Assembly (NCBI GenBank): GCA_045634325.1
Contig: JAZRAA010000032.1
Location: 1 to 23,747, forward strand
Direction of reading: 5' to 3'
Origin: URNF01 sp045634325
GTDB lineage: Bacteria > Bacillota > Clostridia > Oscillospirales > Acutalibacteraceae
Length of the DNA stretch: 23,747 nt
Within the stretch, counting starts at the first letter, position 1. Each line of letters opens with the position of its first letter. Under the pieces are notes generated by a model. That model saw nothing but the letters and a program-made list of their open reading frames with translations, was not told where the DNA came from and searched no databases. Positions 1-5,693 of the stretch are shown here, one piece after another. Position numbers and translations under genes: made by a program.

Positions 1-1678
1 TGCCGTTTTAAAAGTGTCAAAAGATTTTATTCTTAGTGAAAAGTATAGGGCAATAATGTCGCGCTATGATATAACACAAGGTATTTTGTATGGCACTGTT
101 ATACTTGATGGTTCAACTCTGCAAAATGTCAAAAATTTAAATTCAACTATCATAATTATTGAAAACCAATCTAATGAAGGAATTGTATTCGATTCTTCAA
201 TATCTCCTTCGGTATTATTCGACCATAAAGGTAATAATTTTACTTTATATGATGGTGGTTCTGGATCAACTTTTGTTGATTATGATGGAGATGGACTCAA
301 GGACAATGTGGACCCTGAGCCAACAGTGGGTAAGCCTTATAGCTTATATTTTAGAAGTGAAGATGCTGAAAAAGGTGCGGTAACCTCGAGTGAAATAGAA
401 ACAGTTGGTGGCACGAAGATAATGGTTACTGCCAGACCTACGTTTAAGTATGATTTCGTCAAATGGGTTAATTCAGCAGGAACTACTGTAAGTACAAACG
501 CAGAATATATATTTATTGCAAGGAAAGATGAAACTTATACAGCTATTTTTACCAAACGCAAGCAACCCATTATCACACAAACCGAAGGCGGAACTATTAA
601 TGTGCCTTCAACTACTGAGATTGACTCTGAAGTAACAGTAACCGTAACAGAAAACGACGGCTATGTTTATACTGAAGGCTCTCTTGCATATAACGGCGTG
701 TTAGTTGAAAACGGCACATTTATTATGCCTGACGAACTGGTGACACTGACAGCGGAGTTTATTAGAAATGAAAATTACTTTGCTTTGAGCGAAATACTTG
801 ATATTGCTAAAGGTTATACTTTTCAATCTTATTCTGAAGAAAGCTTAGCAAATCTTACTTTGGCAATCAATATCGCAGAAGCTGTATTGACAAATAATAT
901 TACTGTAGAAGAAAGCGAAAAGCAGATTATGTTGTTGCAAACTGCTATTGACGGCCTGGAAGATACGAATATAGCAAGCTTTGTCGGCGCAGAACTTGTT
1001 GATGGTAAGGTGTATATTGATGTTACGCTTGAAATTGGCAAAGAAATCAAAGGCGTCATCTGGCTGAAAGATGCGCAGGGTAACTACTATCCGGTTGTTC
1101 GTGTTGGTTTCCAAAGCAGTAATACCGCTTCCAATAAGTTTGAGGTTGTTGGTGCTCCCGTGGGTATTAATTTGGATGCTTGTGAAATCATCGCAGACAT
1201 TATTGAACCCACTAAAGAAAATCCGAACATCGCTTCTATCGGTGTTGCTTCCAGTACGCAGTTTACCGGCTTGCGCTTTGTCAGCCGCTTTACCCGCGTG
1301 GAAGAAGACGGTAAAGAATATGTCACTTTGGATGGCGAGAAACACGAATTAGTAGACTACGGTGTTGTGGTGGCATCCAAACCCGGTATGCAGGTTGACC
1401 TTGGTAAAACCGATTTGACAGGAGACGACATCAGAAATGCGATGACGGTCGATGCGACGTTGCATTTGGATTGGACTGATGTTGTCAGCTTCAAACCCGT
1501 GAACACTCCTTTATATGATACCTGCGACGCTTATATCGATATGGCGTTGACGTTTACCAATATCAAGAACGCGTCTACCGAATTTTATACGCGTCCGTAT
1601 GTCACTGTAAAAAACGGTGACGGTGAGTTGACACTGTATGGCAGCATTGCGTATGGCACGTTTGCCGCATATCAATAA
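1..1678 (+). CDS. Secreted/surface repeat protein, 3' part (5' end outside window)
   Basis: The reading frame is open from base 2, and the first possible start (GTG at 14) has no ribosome binding site, so this is the C-terminal part of a longer protein. Numbering residues from that GTG, about residues 88-103 carry an Asp/Gly-rich calcium-binding-type segment (DYDGDGLKDNVDPEP). About 106-185 form a domain resembling the divergent InlB B-repeat (KGAVTSS...FVKWVNSAG...YTAIFTKR). A second, similar beta repeat follows (GGTINVPS...NGTFIMPDELVTLTAEF, about 186-255). About 260-318 is a helical segment of FIVAR type. The last 230 residues are a beta-rich region I cannot assign. There is no LPXTG motif or C-terminal membrane anchor, so attachment would have to come from the missing N-terminus or be non-covalent. 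The family pattern suggests a cell-surface or secreted adhesin or enzyme accessory protein. The first ~540 bases are clearly more AT-rich than the rest. A hairpin terminator follows. Confidence 0.75.
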   Translation, partial: AVLKVSKDFILSEKYRAIMSRYDITQGILYGTVILDGSTLQNVKNLNSTIIIIENQSNEGIVFDSSISPSVLFDHKGNNFTLYDGGSGSTFVDYDGDGLKDNVDPEPTVGKPYSLYFRSEDAEKGAVTSSEIETVGGTKIMVTARPTFKYDFVKWVNSAGTTVSTNAEYIFIARKDETYTAIFTKRKQPIITQTEGGTINVPSTTEIDSEVTVTVTENDGYVYTEGSLAYNGVLVENGTFIMPDELVTLTAEFIRNENYFALSEILDIAKGYTFQSYSEESLANLTLAINIAEAVLTNNITVEESEKQIMLLQTAIDGLEDTNIASFVGAELVDGKVYIDVTLEIGKEIKGVIWLKDAQGNYYPVVRVGFQSSNTASNKFEVVGAPVGINLDACEIIADIIEPTKENPNIASIGVASSTQFTGLRFVSRFTRVEEDGKEYVTLDGEKHELVDYGVVVASKPGMQVDLGKTDLTGDDIRNAMTVDATLHLDWTDVVSFKPVNTPLYDTCDAYIDMALTFTNIKNASTEFYTRPYVTVKNGDGELTLYGSIAYGTFAAYQ

Positions 1679-1704
1679 ACGGCACGAACTATAAGATAAG
1701 AAAC

Positions 1705-1737
1705 GGTGCACTCTAAGAGGGTGCACCATTTCTTTGT
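1705..1737 (+). terminator. Rho-independent terminator of the surface protein gene
   Basis: The arms GGTGCAC (1705-1711) and GTGCACC (1721-1727) pair perfectly. CTC/GAG can extend the stem inward with a small bulge. A T-rich tail follows. It begins 26 bases after the stop codon and separates this gene from the marR promoter. Confidence 0.75.
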
Positions 1738-1743
1738 TGAATT

Positions 1744-1763
1744 CTTGTTGACATTGCAACAAG
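1744..1763 (+). promoter_or_regulatory. MarR-type operator 1 (over the -35 element)
   Basis: CTTGTTG-N6-CAACAAG is a perfect inverted repeat that covers the -35 hexamer. Its centre lies 31 bases from the centre of operator 2, about three helical turns. Autoregulation by the downstream MarR protein is inferred from position and from the usual palindromic sites of this family. Confidence 0.7.
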
Positions 1764-1776
1764 TGTGTGGTATGCT
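1748..1776 (+). promoter_or_regulatory. SigA-type promoter of the marR-degV unit
   Basis: TTGACA at 1748-1753 and TATGCT at 1771-1776 are separated by 17 bases. Both hexamers are partly covered by the two palindromic operators described separately, so a bound dimer should block polymerase. The predicted transcript start is about 25 bases ahead of the ribosome binding site. Confidence 0.75.
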
Positions 1777-1795
1777 TGTTGAAACTTCAACAAGC
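1774..1795 (+). promoter_or_regulatory. MarR-type operator 2 (over the -10 and start region)
   Basis: GCTTGTTGAA-AC-TTCAACAAGC is a perfect 10-bp inverted repeat with a 2-base centre. It contains the same CTTGTTG/CAACAAG half-sites as operator 1. It overlaps the last three bases of the -10 hexamer and the predicted transcript start. Confidence 0.75.
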
Positions 1796-1807
1796 ATAGG
1801 GGGGAGA

Positions 1808-2254
1808 ATGGTGAAAAACAGATTTGAGATGTTTACCGTGTTGATTTCACGAATAAGCCGTAATATTCGGAAAATCATGAATCAAGAGATGGCACAATAT
1901 TCACTGCGAAGTGCACACGTTTCCTGTTTATACTACTTATACGTGGGGAAAGAGTTGACGGCAACTGACCTTTGCGAGCGTTGTGAGGAGGACAAAGCGA
2001 CGATTTCTCGTGCTTTGGATTATCTCGAAATGAACGGATATTTAACTTGTAATTCCAAGACAGTGAAACGCTATAAAAGCCCTCTTATGTTGACCGAAAA
2101 AGGTATTACAGTAGGAAAAAAGATTACGGATAAAATCAACACTGTTCTCGATGAAGTGAGCGTCGGTCTTTCGGAAGAGGAGAGGGTTGCGTTTTATCGC
2201 AGTCTCTCCATTATCAGTGAAAGTCTTCAAGCGGTTGCTCAAACCCATATTTAA
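1808..2254 (+). CDS. MarR-family transcriptional regulator
   Basis: This is a 148-residue winged-helix regulator of the MarR family, which acts as a dimer on palindromic DNA and usually loses DNA affinity on binding a ligand. Visible features are an N-terminal dimerisation helix, the helix-turn-helix around TDLCERCEEDKATISRALDYLE (about residues 56-77), the wing (GYLTCNSKTVKRYKSPLMLTEKG) and a long C-terminal helix. The frame stays open upstream to 1706, but that stretch holds the terminator and promoter. The start is therefore ATG 1808, or GTG 1811, just after a GGGGGGAG ribosome binding site at 1799-1806; GTG 1811 has the better spacing. Two matching palindromes overlap its own promoter, which points to autorepression. 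The degV gene starts 19 bases after the stop and is probably co-transcribed. The inducer is unknown; a fatty acid is a guess from the neighbour. Confidence 0.88.
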   Translation: MVKNRFEMFTVLISRISRNIRKIMNQEMAQYSLRSAHVSCLYYLYVGKELTATDLCERCEEDKATISRALDYLEMNGYLTCNSKTVKRYKSPLMLTEKGITVGKKITDKINTVLDEVSVGLSEEERVAFYRSLSIISESLQAVAQTHI

Positions 2255-2273
2255 TGAAAGAGGATGGATGCGT

Positions 2274-3113
2274 ATGAAAACAGAAATTATTGTAGATTCT
2301 ACCGCGGATTTGATGCCTGCTTATAAAAACCGTGTGCGTGTCGTACCGCTCACGGTTCGTTTCGGTGATGACGAATTTATCGACGGTGTGACCATTGATT
2401 ATAAAACCTTTTATGAAAGACTTGTAGAAAGCGATGTGTTGCCTACTACCAGTCAAGCTACGCCCGATGCTTTTATGAAGGAATTTGATGAGGTGATGCA
2501 AGCCGGTAACAGCGCTGTTGTTATTACACTTTCTTCTAAGTTTTCGGGCACATATCAAAGTGCTGTTATCGCCGCCTCTGAATATGAAAATGTGTATGTA
2601 GTGGACAGTGGCAGTGCGGCGATTGGCGGCGGTATATTGGTTGAACTGGCATTAAAATTCTTAGACGAGGGTTTGGATGCCAAAACAATCGCAGAAAAAT
2701 TAGAAGATGAGAAGAAAAAAATTGTGATTGTCGCATTGGTGGATACGTTGGAGTATCTGAAAAAGGGCGGTAGAGTTTCTAAAACAGTCGCTTTTGCAGG
2801 CGCAGTTTTAAACATCAAACCGGTTCTTTCTGTCATTAACGGTGAGATTAATATGCTGGGAAAAGCGCGCGGTTCGAAAATGGGTAATAATTTGCTTATA
2901 GAAGAAATTGAGAAAGCAGGCGGTGTGGATTTCACGAAACCCGTGCTAATAGGTTACACAGGGATTTCCGATGCGTTGCTCCTCAAATATATTGAAGACA
3001 GTAAACACATTTGGGAAGGCAATCTTGACGATATACGCTATGCAACCATCGGTAGCGTTATTGGCACGCACGCAGGTCCCGGCGCCGTGGCTATGGCATT
3101 TTTTAAAAAATAA
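2274..3113 (+). CDS. DegV family fatty-acid-binding protein (FakB-like)
   Basis: DegV proteins bind a single fatty acid. As FakB subunits they present it to the kinase FakA for phosphorylation and entry into phospholipid synthesis. Family hallmarks are visible: the N-terminus IIVDSTADL (residues 5-13), the lipid-site motif TTSQATPDAF (about 58-67), LSSKFSGTYQSA (about 86-97), the EYLKKGGRVS segment, and the C-terminal THAGPGAVAMAFF. At 279 residues it is the normal length. ATG 2274 gives the typical N-terminus and sits 10 bases after GAGG; ATG 2268, two codons earlier, is also possible. It lies 19 bases downstream of the MarR regulator and ends at a strong terminator, so the two look like one operon. 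No FakA gene is visible here. The frame is open back to 2187, but that overlaps marR and is rejected. Confidence 0.9.
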   Translation: MKTEIIVDSTADLMPAYKNRVRVVPLTVRFGDDEFIDGVTIDYKTFYERLVESDVLPTTSQATPDAFMKEFDEVMQAGNSAVVITLSSKFSGTYQSAVIAASEYENVYVVDSGSAAIGGGILVELALKFLDEGLDAKTIAEKLEDEKKKIVIVALVDTLEYLKKGGRVSKTVAFAGAVLNIKPVLSVINGEINMLGKARGSKMGNNLLIEEIEKAGGVDFTKPVLIGYTGISDALLLKYIEDSKHIWEGNLDDIRYATIGSVIGTHAGPGAVAMAFFKK

Positions 3114-3120
3114 AGTATGA

Positions 3121-3150
3121 AAAAAGCAGGTCGAATGACCTGCTTTTTTT
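3121..3150 (+). terminator. Rho-independent terminator after degV
   Basis: A 12-bp perfect stem (AAAAAGCAGGTC, 3121-3132) pairs with 3137-3148 around a GAAT loop and ends in a run of T. It closes the marR-degV unit before the spo0A promoter region. Confidence 0.92.
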
Positions 3151-3195
3151 GTGCCGAAATGCTTATTTTGCTGTGTTTTTTCGTCTTTTTTGTAA

Positions 3196-3267
3196 GGTAA
3201 AAATATTTTTTTAAAAAAGTTTTTGGTAAACTATTGAAATAATTGGTAAATTATGGTAATATTTACC
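3196..3267 (+). repeat. Phased GGTAA motifs over the spo0A promoter
   Basis: GGTAA occurs at 3196, 3225, 3245 and 3255. The last three are 20 and 10 bases apart, in helical phase, and share the longer form TGGTAA-N-TAT. The final copy forms an inverted repeat GGTAA-TAT-TTACC (3255-3267) across the -10 element. This could be a binding array for an unknown regulator. Chance is possible because the region is AT-rich. Confidence 0.45.
3234..3262 (+). promoter_or_regulatory. SigA-type promoter of spo0A
   Basis: TTGAAA (3234-3239) and TAATAT (3257-3262) are 17 bases apart and lie 34 bases upstream of the spo0A start codon. No exact Spo0A box (TGTCGAA) and no convincing SigH promoter was seen by eye in this intergenic region. 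Confidence 0.65.
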
Positions 3268-3296
3268 AGCCGGCAAAAATAAAAAGGAGAAAAAAT

Positions 3297-4070
3297 ATGG
3301 AAAAGCTGATTAAAGTGCTGTTAGTGGATAACAGTGAGCATTTCGGTGTACCGTGTGCAAAGATTATGAGAGATAACGGTGTTGAGGTAGAAATTGTCGA
3401 AAAAGACGGTAAAAAAGCTGTGGATGCGATTTGTGCGTTGCACCCCGATGTTGTCATGCTCGATTTCTTTTTGCCGCATATGGATGCCATCACAGTGATT
3501 AAAAACACCTATACAAAATCATTGGCGCACGTACCGCAGTTTATGGTAATGTCGGGGTTTGATAATCCCAATTTGGAGCGTGAGGCTATTTTAGGTGGTG
3601 CAGACTATTTTATTATCAAACCGTTTGATGCAGCGCAAATGGCAATGCGTATCCGTACATTATGTGGAAAGGTACAGCAATCGGATAACAACGAAACGAT
3701 TTTTAATACGAGGGATGCCAGTTTGGAGATGCGTGTGACTGAAATTATTCACCAAATCGGTGTGCCTGCACATATCAAAGGATACCAATACTTACGTGAT
3801 GCCATTTTAATGGCCATTGAAGATGACGATATTATCAATGCAGTTACCAAGCGCTTGTATCCTGCTGTGGCGAAAAAGCATACTACCACGTCCTCTCGCG
3901 TGGAACGTGCGATTCGTCATGCAATTGAGGTGGCTTGGGATCGCGGTGACGTGGATGTGCTCAATGCGTATTTCGGATATACTATTCACACGGGCAGAGG
4001 GAAGCCCACTAATTCGGAGTTTATTGCTATGATAGCTGATAAATTCCGTTTACAACTCAAAATTTCTTAA
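3297..4070 (+). CDS. spo0A: Stage 0 sporulation response regulator Spo0A
   Basis: Spo0A is the master regulator of entry into sporulation. It is a phosphorylated response regulator that binds 0A boxes. At 258 residues it is close to the usual 260-270. Residues 1-120 are the receiver domain, with phospho-acceptor D56 (VVMLDFFLPHMD), switch residue S86 and conserved K108 (IIKPF). About residues 142-255 are the Spo0A-specific DNA-binding domain, almost textbook (EIIHQIGVPAHIKGYQYLR, then TTSSRVERAIRHAIEVAW, then KPTNSEFIAMIADK). The start ATG 3297 follows AGGAGA with 6-base spacing; the frame is open back to 3243 through the promoter and is not used. The acidic pocket reads VDN (D11, N12) where the Bacillus protein has two adjacent aspartates. 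The gene has its own promoter, and no spoIVB lies directly upstream. Confidence 0.96.
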   Translation: MEKLIKVLLVDNSEHFGVPCAKIMRDNGVEVEIVEKDGKKAVDAICALHPDVVMLDFFLPHMDAITVIKNTYTKSLAHVPQFMVMSGFDNPNLEREAILGGADYFIIKPFDAAQMAMRIRTLCGKVQQSDNNETIFNTRDASLEMRVTEIIHQIGVPAHIKGYQYLRDAILMAIEDDDIINAVTKRLYPAVAKKHTTTSSRVERAIRHAIEVAWDRGDVDVLNAYFGYTIHTGRGKPTNSEFIAMIADKFRLQLKIS

Positions 4071-4097
4071 AAACAGGATGTTTTCTCTCGTGATTTA

Positions 4098-4106
4098 TGC
4101 TATACT
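4098..4106 (+). promoter_or_regulatory. Extended -10 promoter of the CYTH gene
   Basis: TGCTATACT is an extended -10 (TGn plus TATACT) 22 bases before the start codon. No good -35 is visible. The 12-mer ATGCTATACTGG recurs at the promoter of the C_GCAxxG_C_C gene. Confidence 0.5.
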
Positions 4107-4128
4107 GGTATAGGAACGAGGGATGTAT

Positions 4129-4614
4129 ATGAAAAATCTGGAAATCGAAAGAAAGTTTTTGTTAGATGCTTTTCCTGCGCACTTGCCGTTATTGGAAGAG
4201 GCAACCATGTGGCAAGGCTATATCGCCAGCACGCCCGTGGTGCGTATTAGGAAGAAGCAAACGAATGAGAAAGACAGTTACCGCTTGTGCTTTAAAGGGG
4301 AGGGTACCCTTGTCAGAAAAGAGATAGAGTTAGATATTGATGCAGATACATTTGATGCATTATCTACTCTTTTGCCAACAACCTGTATTCGTAAGGATTT
4401 TAAGGTGTATGCATTGCCGGACGGTCATCGTCTGGAATGTAGCTTGGTGGATGCGGGAGAACCCCAATCTTTTTATTATGCAGAGGTTGAATTTGCATCG
4501 GTGGAGGAAGCAAACGCATTTATACCGCCTGCTTTTCTCGGCGAAGAAAAAACAGAGGACGCAAGTTTTACCATGCGGGCATATTGGGAACAAAAGGTGT
4601 GTGCACATGTTTGA
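4129..4614 (+). CDS. CYTH domain protein (triphosphate tunnel metalloenzyme family)
   Basis: CYTH proteins form an eight-stranded tunnel that binds triphosphates and metal ions. Bacterial members are often inorganic triphosphatases or adenylate/thiamine-triphosphate-related enzymes. The signature ExExK is present at the very N-terminus (LEIERKF, E5-E7-K9). It is followed by the basic strand VVRIRKKQ, then YRLCFKGEGTLVRKEIELDI, and acidic strands near the C-terminus (FYYAEVEFASVEEA). The protein is 161 residues, normal for a single-domain member. ATG 4129 has GAGGG with 6-base spacing; ATG 4123 directly abuts the ribosome binding site and is less likely. It stands alone between spo0A and a terminator. 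The exact substrate cannot be read from sequence. Confidence 0.88.
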   Translation: MKNLEIERKFLLDAFPAHLPLLEEATMWQGYIASTPVVRIRKKQTNEKDSYRLCFKGEGTLVRKEIELDIDADTFDALSTLLPTTCIRKDFKVYALPDGHRLECSLVDAGEPQSFYYAEVEFASVEEANAFIPPAFLGEEKTEDASFTMRAYWEQKVCAHV

Positions 4615-4622
4615 TGAAAGGT

Positions 4623-4649
4623 AAAGCAGCCGTTTTGCGGCTGCTTTTT
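4623..4649 (+). terminator. Rho-independent terminator after the CYTH gene
   Basis: AAAGCAGCCG (4623-4632) pairs with CGGCTGCTTT (4638-4647) around a TTTTG loop, followed by T residues. Confidence 0.88.
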
Positions 4650-4650
4650 C

Positions 4651-4679
4651 TTGCAATAACAGGCAAAATATGCTATACT
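4651..4679 (+). promoter_or_regulatory. SigA-type promoter of the C_GCAxxG_C_C gene
   Basis: TTGCAA (4651-4656), 17 bases, then TATACT (4674-4679) with an upstream TG (extended -10). The -35 begins right at the T-tract of the preceding terminator. Confidence 0.7.
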
Positions 4680-4702
4680 GGCTCTCAAAAGGAGAGAGTA
4701 TC

Positions 4703-5155
4703 ATGATGAAACATGTGCAAAAAGCAGAAGAATTGTTTTTAGAAGGATATAATTGTGCGCAGGCGGTGTTTGCCGCTTTCAGTGAGGACATGCAGTTACC
4801 TTTCGAAACTGCACTGAAACTGTCGTCTTCATTTGGCGGCGGCATGGGCAGGATGCGCGAAGTGTGTGGTGCTTGCAGTGCTATGTTTATGGTGGCGGGC
4901 ATGTTATATGGTTACGATAGTCCTACGGATAATCAGATGAAAGCGACGCATTATGCCCGCATACGTGAACTTGCAGATGCATTTCGCGAAGAAAACGGTT
5001 CCATTATTTGCCGTGAAATTTTAAAAGGCGACGCACAGGTTGGCGCCACACCCGAACAACGTACAGACGCATATTATAAAGCGCGTCCTTGTGCGCGGTG
5101 CGTGCAAAGTGCGGCGCGGATTATGCAACAGTATATGAATGAAAATCCTATATAA
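4703..5155 (+). CDS. C_GCAxxG_C_C family protein (putative redox/metal-binding)
   Basis: This is a 150-residue Cys-rich protein of the C_GCAxxG_C_C family, which is common in anaerobic Firmicutes. Family members are thought to be redox-active or metal-binding, and the exact role is not established. Conserved elements are EGYNCAQAVFAAF (near residue 16), the glycine-rich FGGGMGRMREVCGACSAMF (about 44-62), ICREILKG, and the C-terminal pair PCARCVQSAARIM. ATG 4703 follows AAGGAGAG with 6-base spacing; ATG 4706 is an alternative. No signal peptide or membrane helix is visible, so it is probably cytosolic. It has its own promoter and is followed by the hairpin ahead of tspO. Confidence 0.85.
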   Translation: MMKHVQKAEELFLEGYNCAQAVFAAFSEDMQLPFETALKLSSSFGGGMGRMREVCGACSAMFMVAGMLYGYDSPTDNQMKATHYARIRELADAFREENGSIICREILKGDAQVGATPEQRTDAYYKARPCARCVQSAARIMQQYMNENPI

Positions 5156-5167
5156 TAACACATAGAA

Positions 5168-5203
5168 CAACCCCTTTGACAATATACTTTGTCAAAGGGG
5201 TTG
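5168..5203 (+). terminator. 15-bp hairpin: terminator and/or RBS-sequestering element ahead of tspO
   Basis: CAACCCCTTTGACAA (5168-5182) and its perfect complement (5189-5203) flank a TATACT loop. The tail (ATTGTTT) is only moderately T-rich. The 3' arm contains AAAGGGG (5194-5200), the only ribosome binding site candidate for the gene starting at 5211. The hairpin may therefore both end upstream transcription and block translation of tspO when formed. Confidence 0.7.
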
Positions 5204-5210
5204 ATTGTTT

Positions 5211-5684
5211 ATGAAGATTAAATGGAAAACGTTGCTTATCTGTATCGCCATTCCACTGTTGGTAGGAGGTGTTTCGGGACTAATTTCCATGAACAGTATG
5301 CAAACCTTTGCTGCTTTGGAAAAACCACCGCTGTCACCGCCCGCGTGGCTGTTTCCGGTCGTTTGGACGCTCTTATATATTTCGATGGGCGTTGCCTGCT
5401 ATCTGATTATTTCCGCGGATGCACCACAAAGAGAGATAGAACGAGCGTTAAGCCTTTATGCTTTACAGTTGTTTTTCAACTTTTTCTGGAGCATTTTGTT
5501 CTTTAATTTAGAACTTTACTGGTTTGCATTTGCGTGGTTGTTGGTTTTGTGGGTACTTATTGGTTTGTGTATTGTATATTTCTCTCGCATCAGTAATGCC
5601 GCCGCACTGTTAATGGTACCTTATTTCTTGTGGGTTACATTTGCGGCATATTTGAATGCAGGCGTGGCGTATTTGAACGCTTGA
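5211..5684 (+). CDS. TspO/MBR family membrane protein
   Basis: TspO (the bacterial homologue of the mitochondrial benzodiazepine receptor) is a five-helix membrane protein that binds porphyrins, linked to tetrapyrrole and stress responses. The 157-residue protein shows the family signature KPPLSPPAWLFPVVWTLLY in the first loop and second helix (about residues 40-58). LQLFFNFFWSILFF (about 85-98) and the C-terminal MVPYFLWVTFAAYLNAGVAY are also present. Five hydrophobic segments are visible. ATG 5211 is chosen; TTG 5205 is possible but gives a less typical N-terminus. The only Shine-Dalgarno-like sequence is inside the hairpin just upstream. The gene converges on polA with only 9 bases between the stop codons and no visible terminator. 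Porphyrin binding is known for the family but not testable here. Confidence 0.9.
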   Translation: MKIKWKTLLICIAIPLLVGGVSGLISMNSMQTFAALEKPPLSPPAWLFPVVWTLLYISMGVACYLIISADAPQREIERALSLYALQLFFNFFWSILFFNLELYWFAFAWLLVLWVLIGLCIVYFSRISNAAALLMVPYFLWVTFAAYLNAGVAYLNA

Positions 5685-5693
5685 ATACAAAAA

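Noticed and set aside
1706..1807. N-terminal extension of the MarR regulator from GTG 1706
   Set aside because: This stretch contains the upstream terminator, the promoter and both operators, and GTG 1706 has no ribosome binding site.
2187..2273. Longer DegV start inside marR
   Set aside because: It would overlap marR by 68 bases and add residues that the family does not have.
1808..3113. marR-degV as a toxin-antitoxin or defence pair
   Set aside because: DegV is a well-known lipid-binding family with all its motifs intact; nothing toxic or nuclease-like is visible.
5176..5188. TTGACA and TATACT in the hairpin before tspO as a promoter
   Set aside because: The hexamers are separated by only 1 base; they are parts of the hairpin arm and loop.
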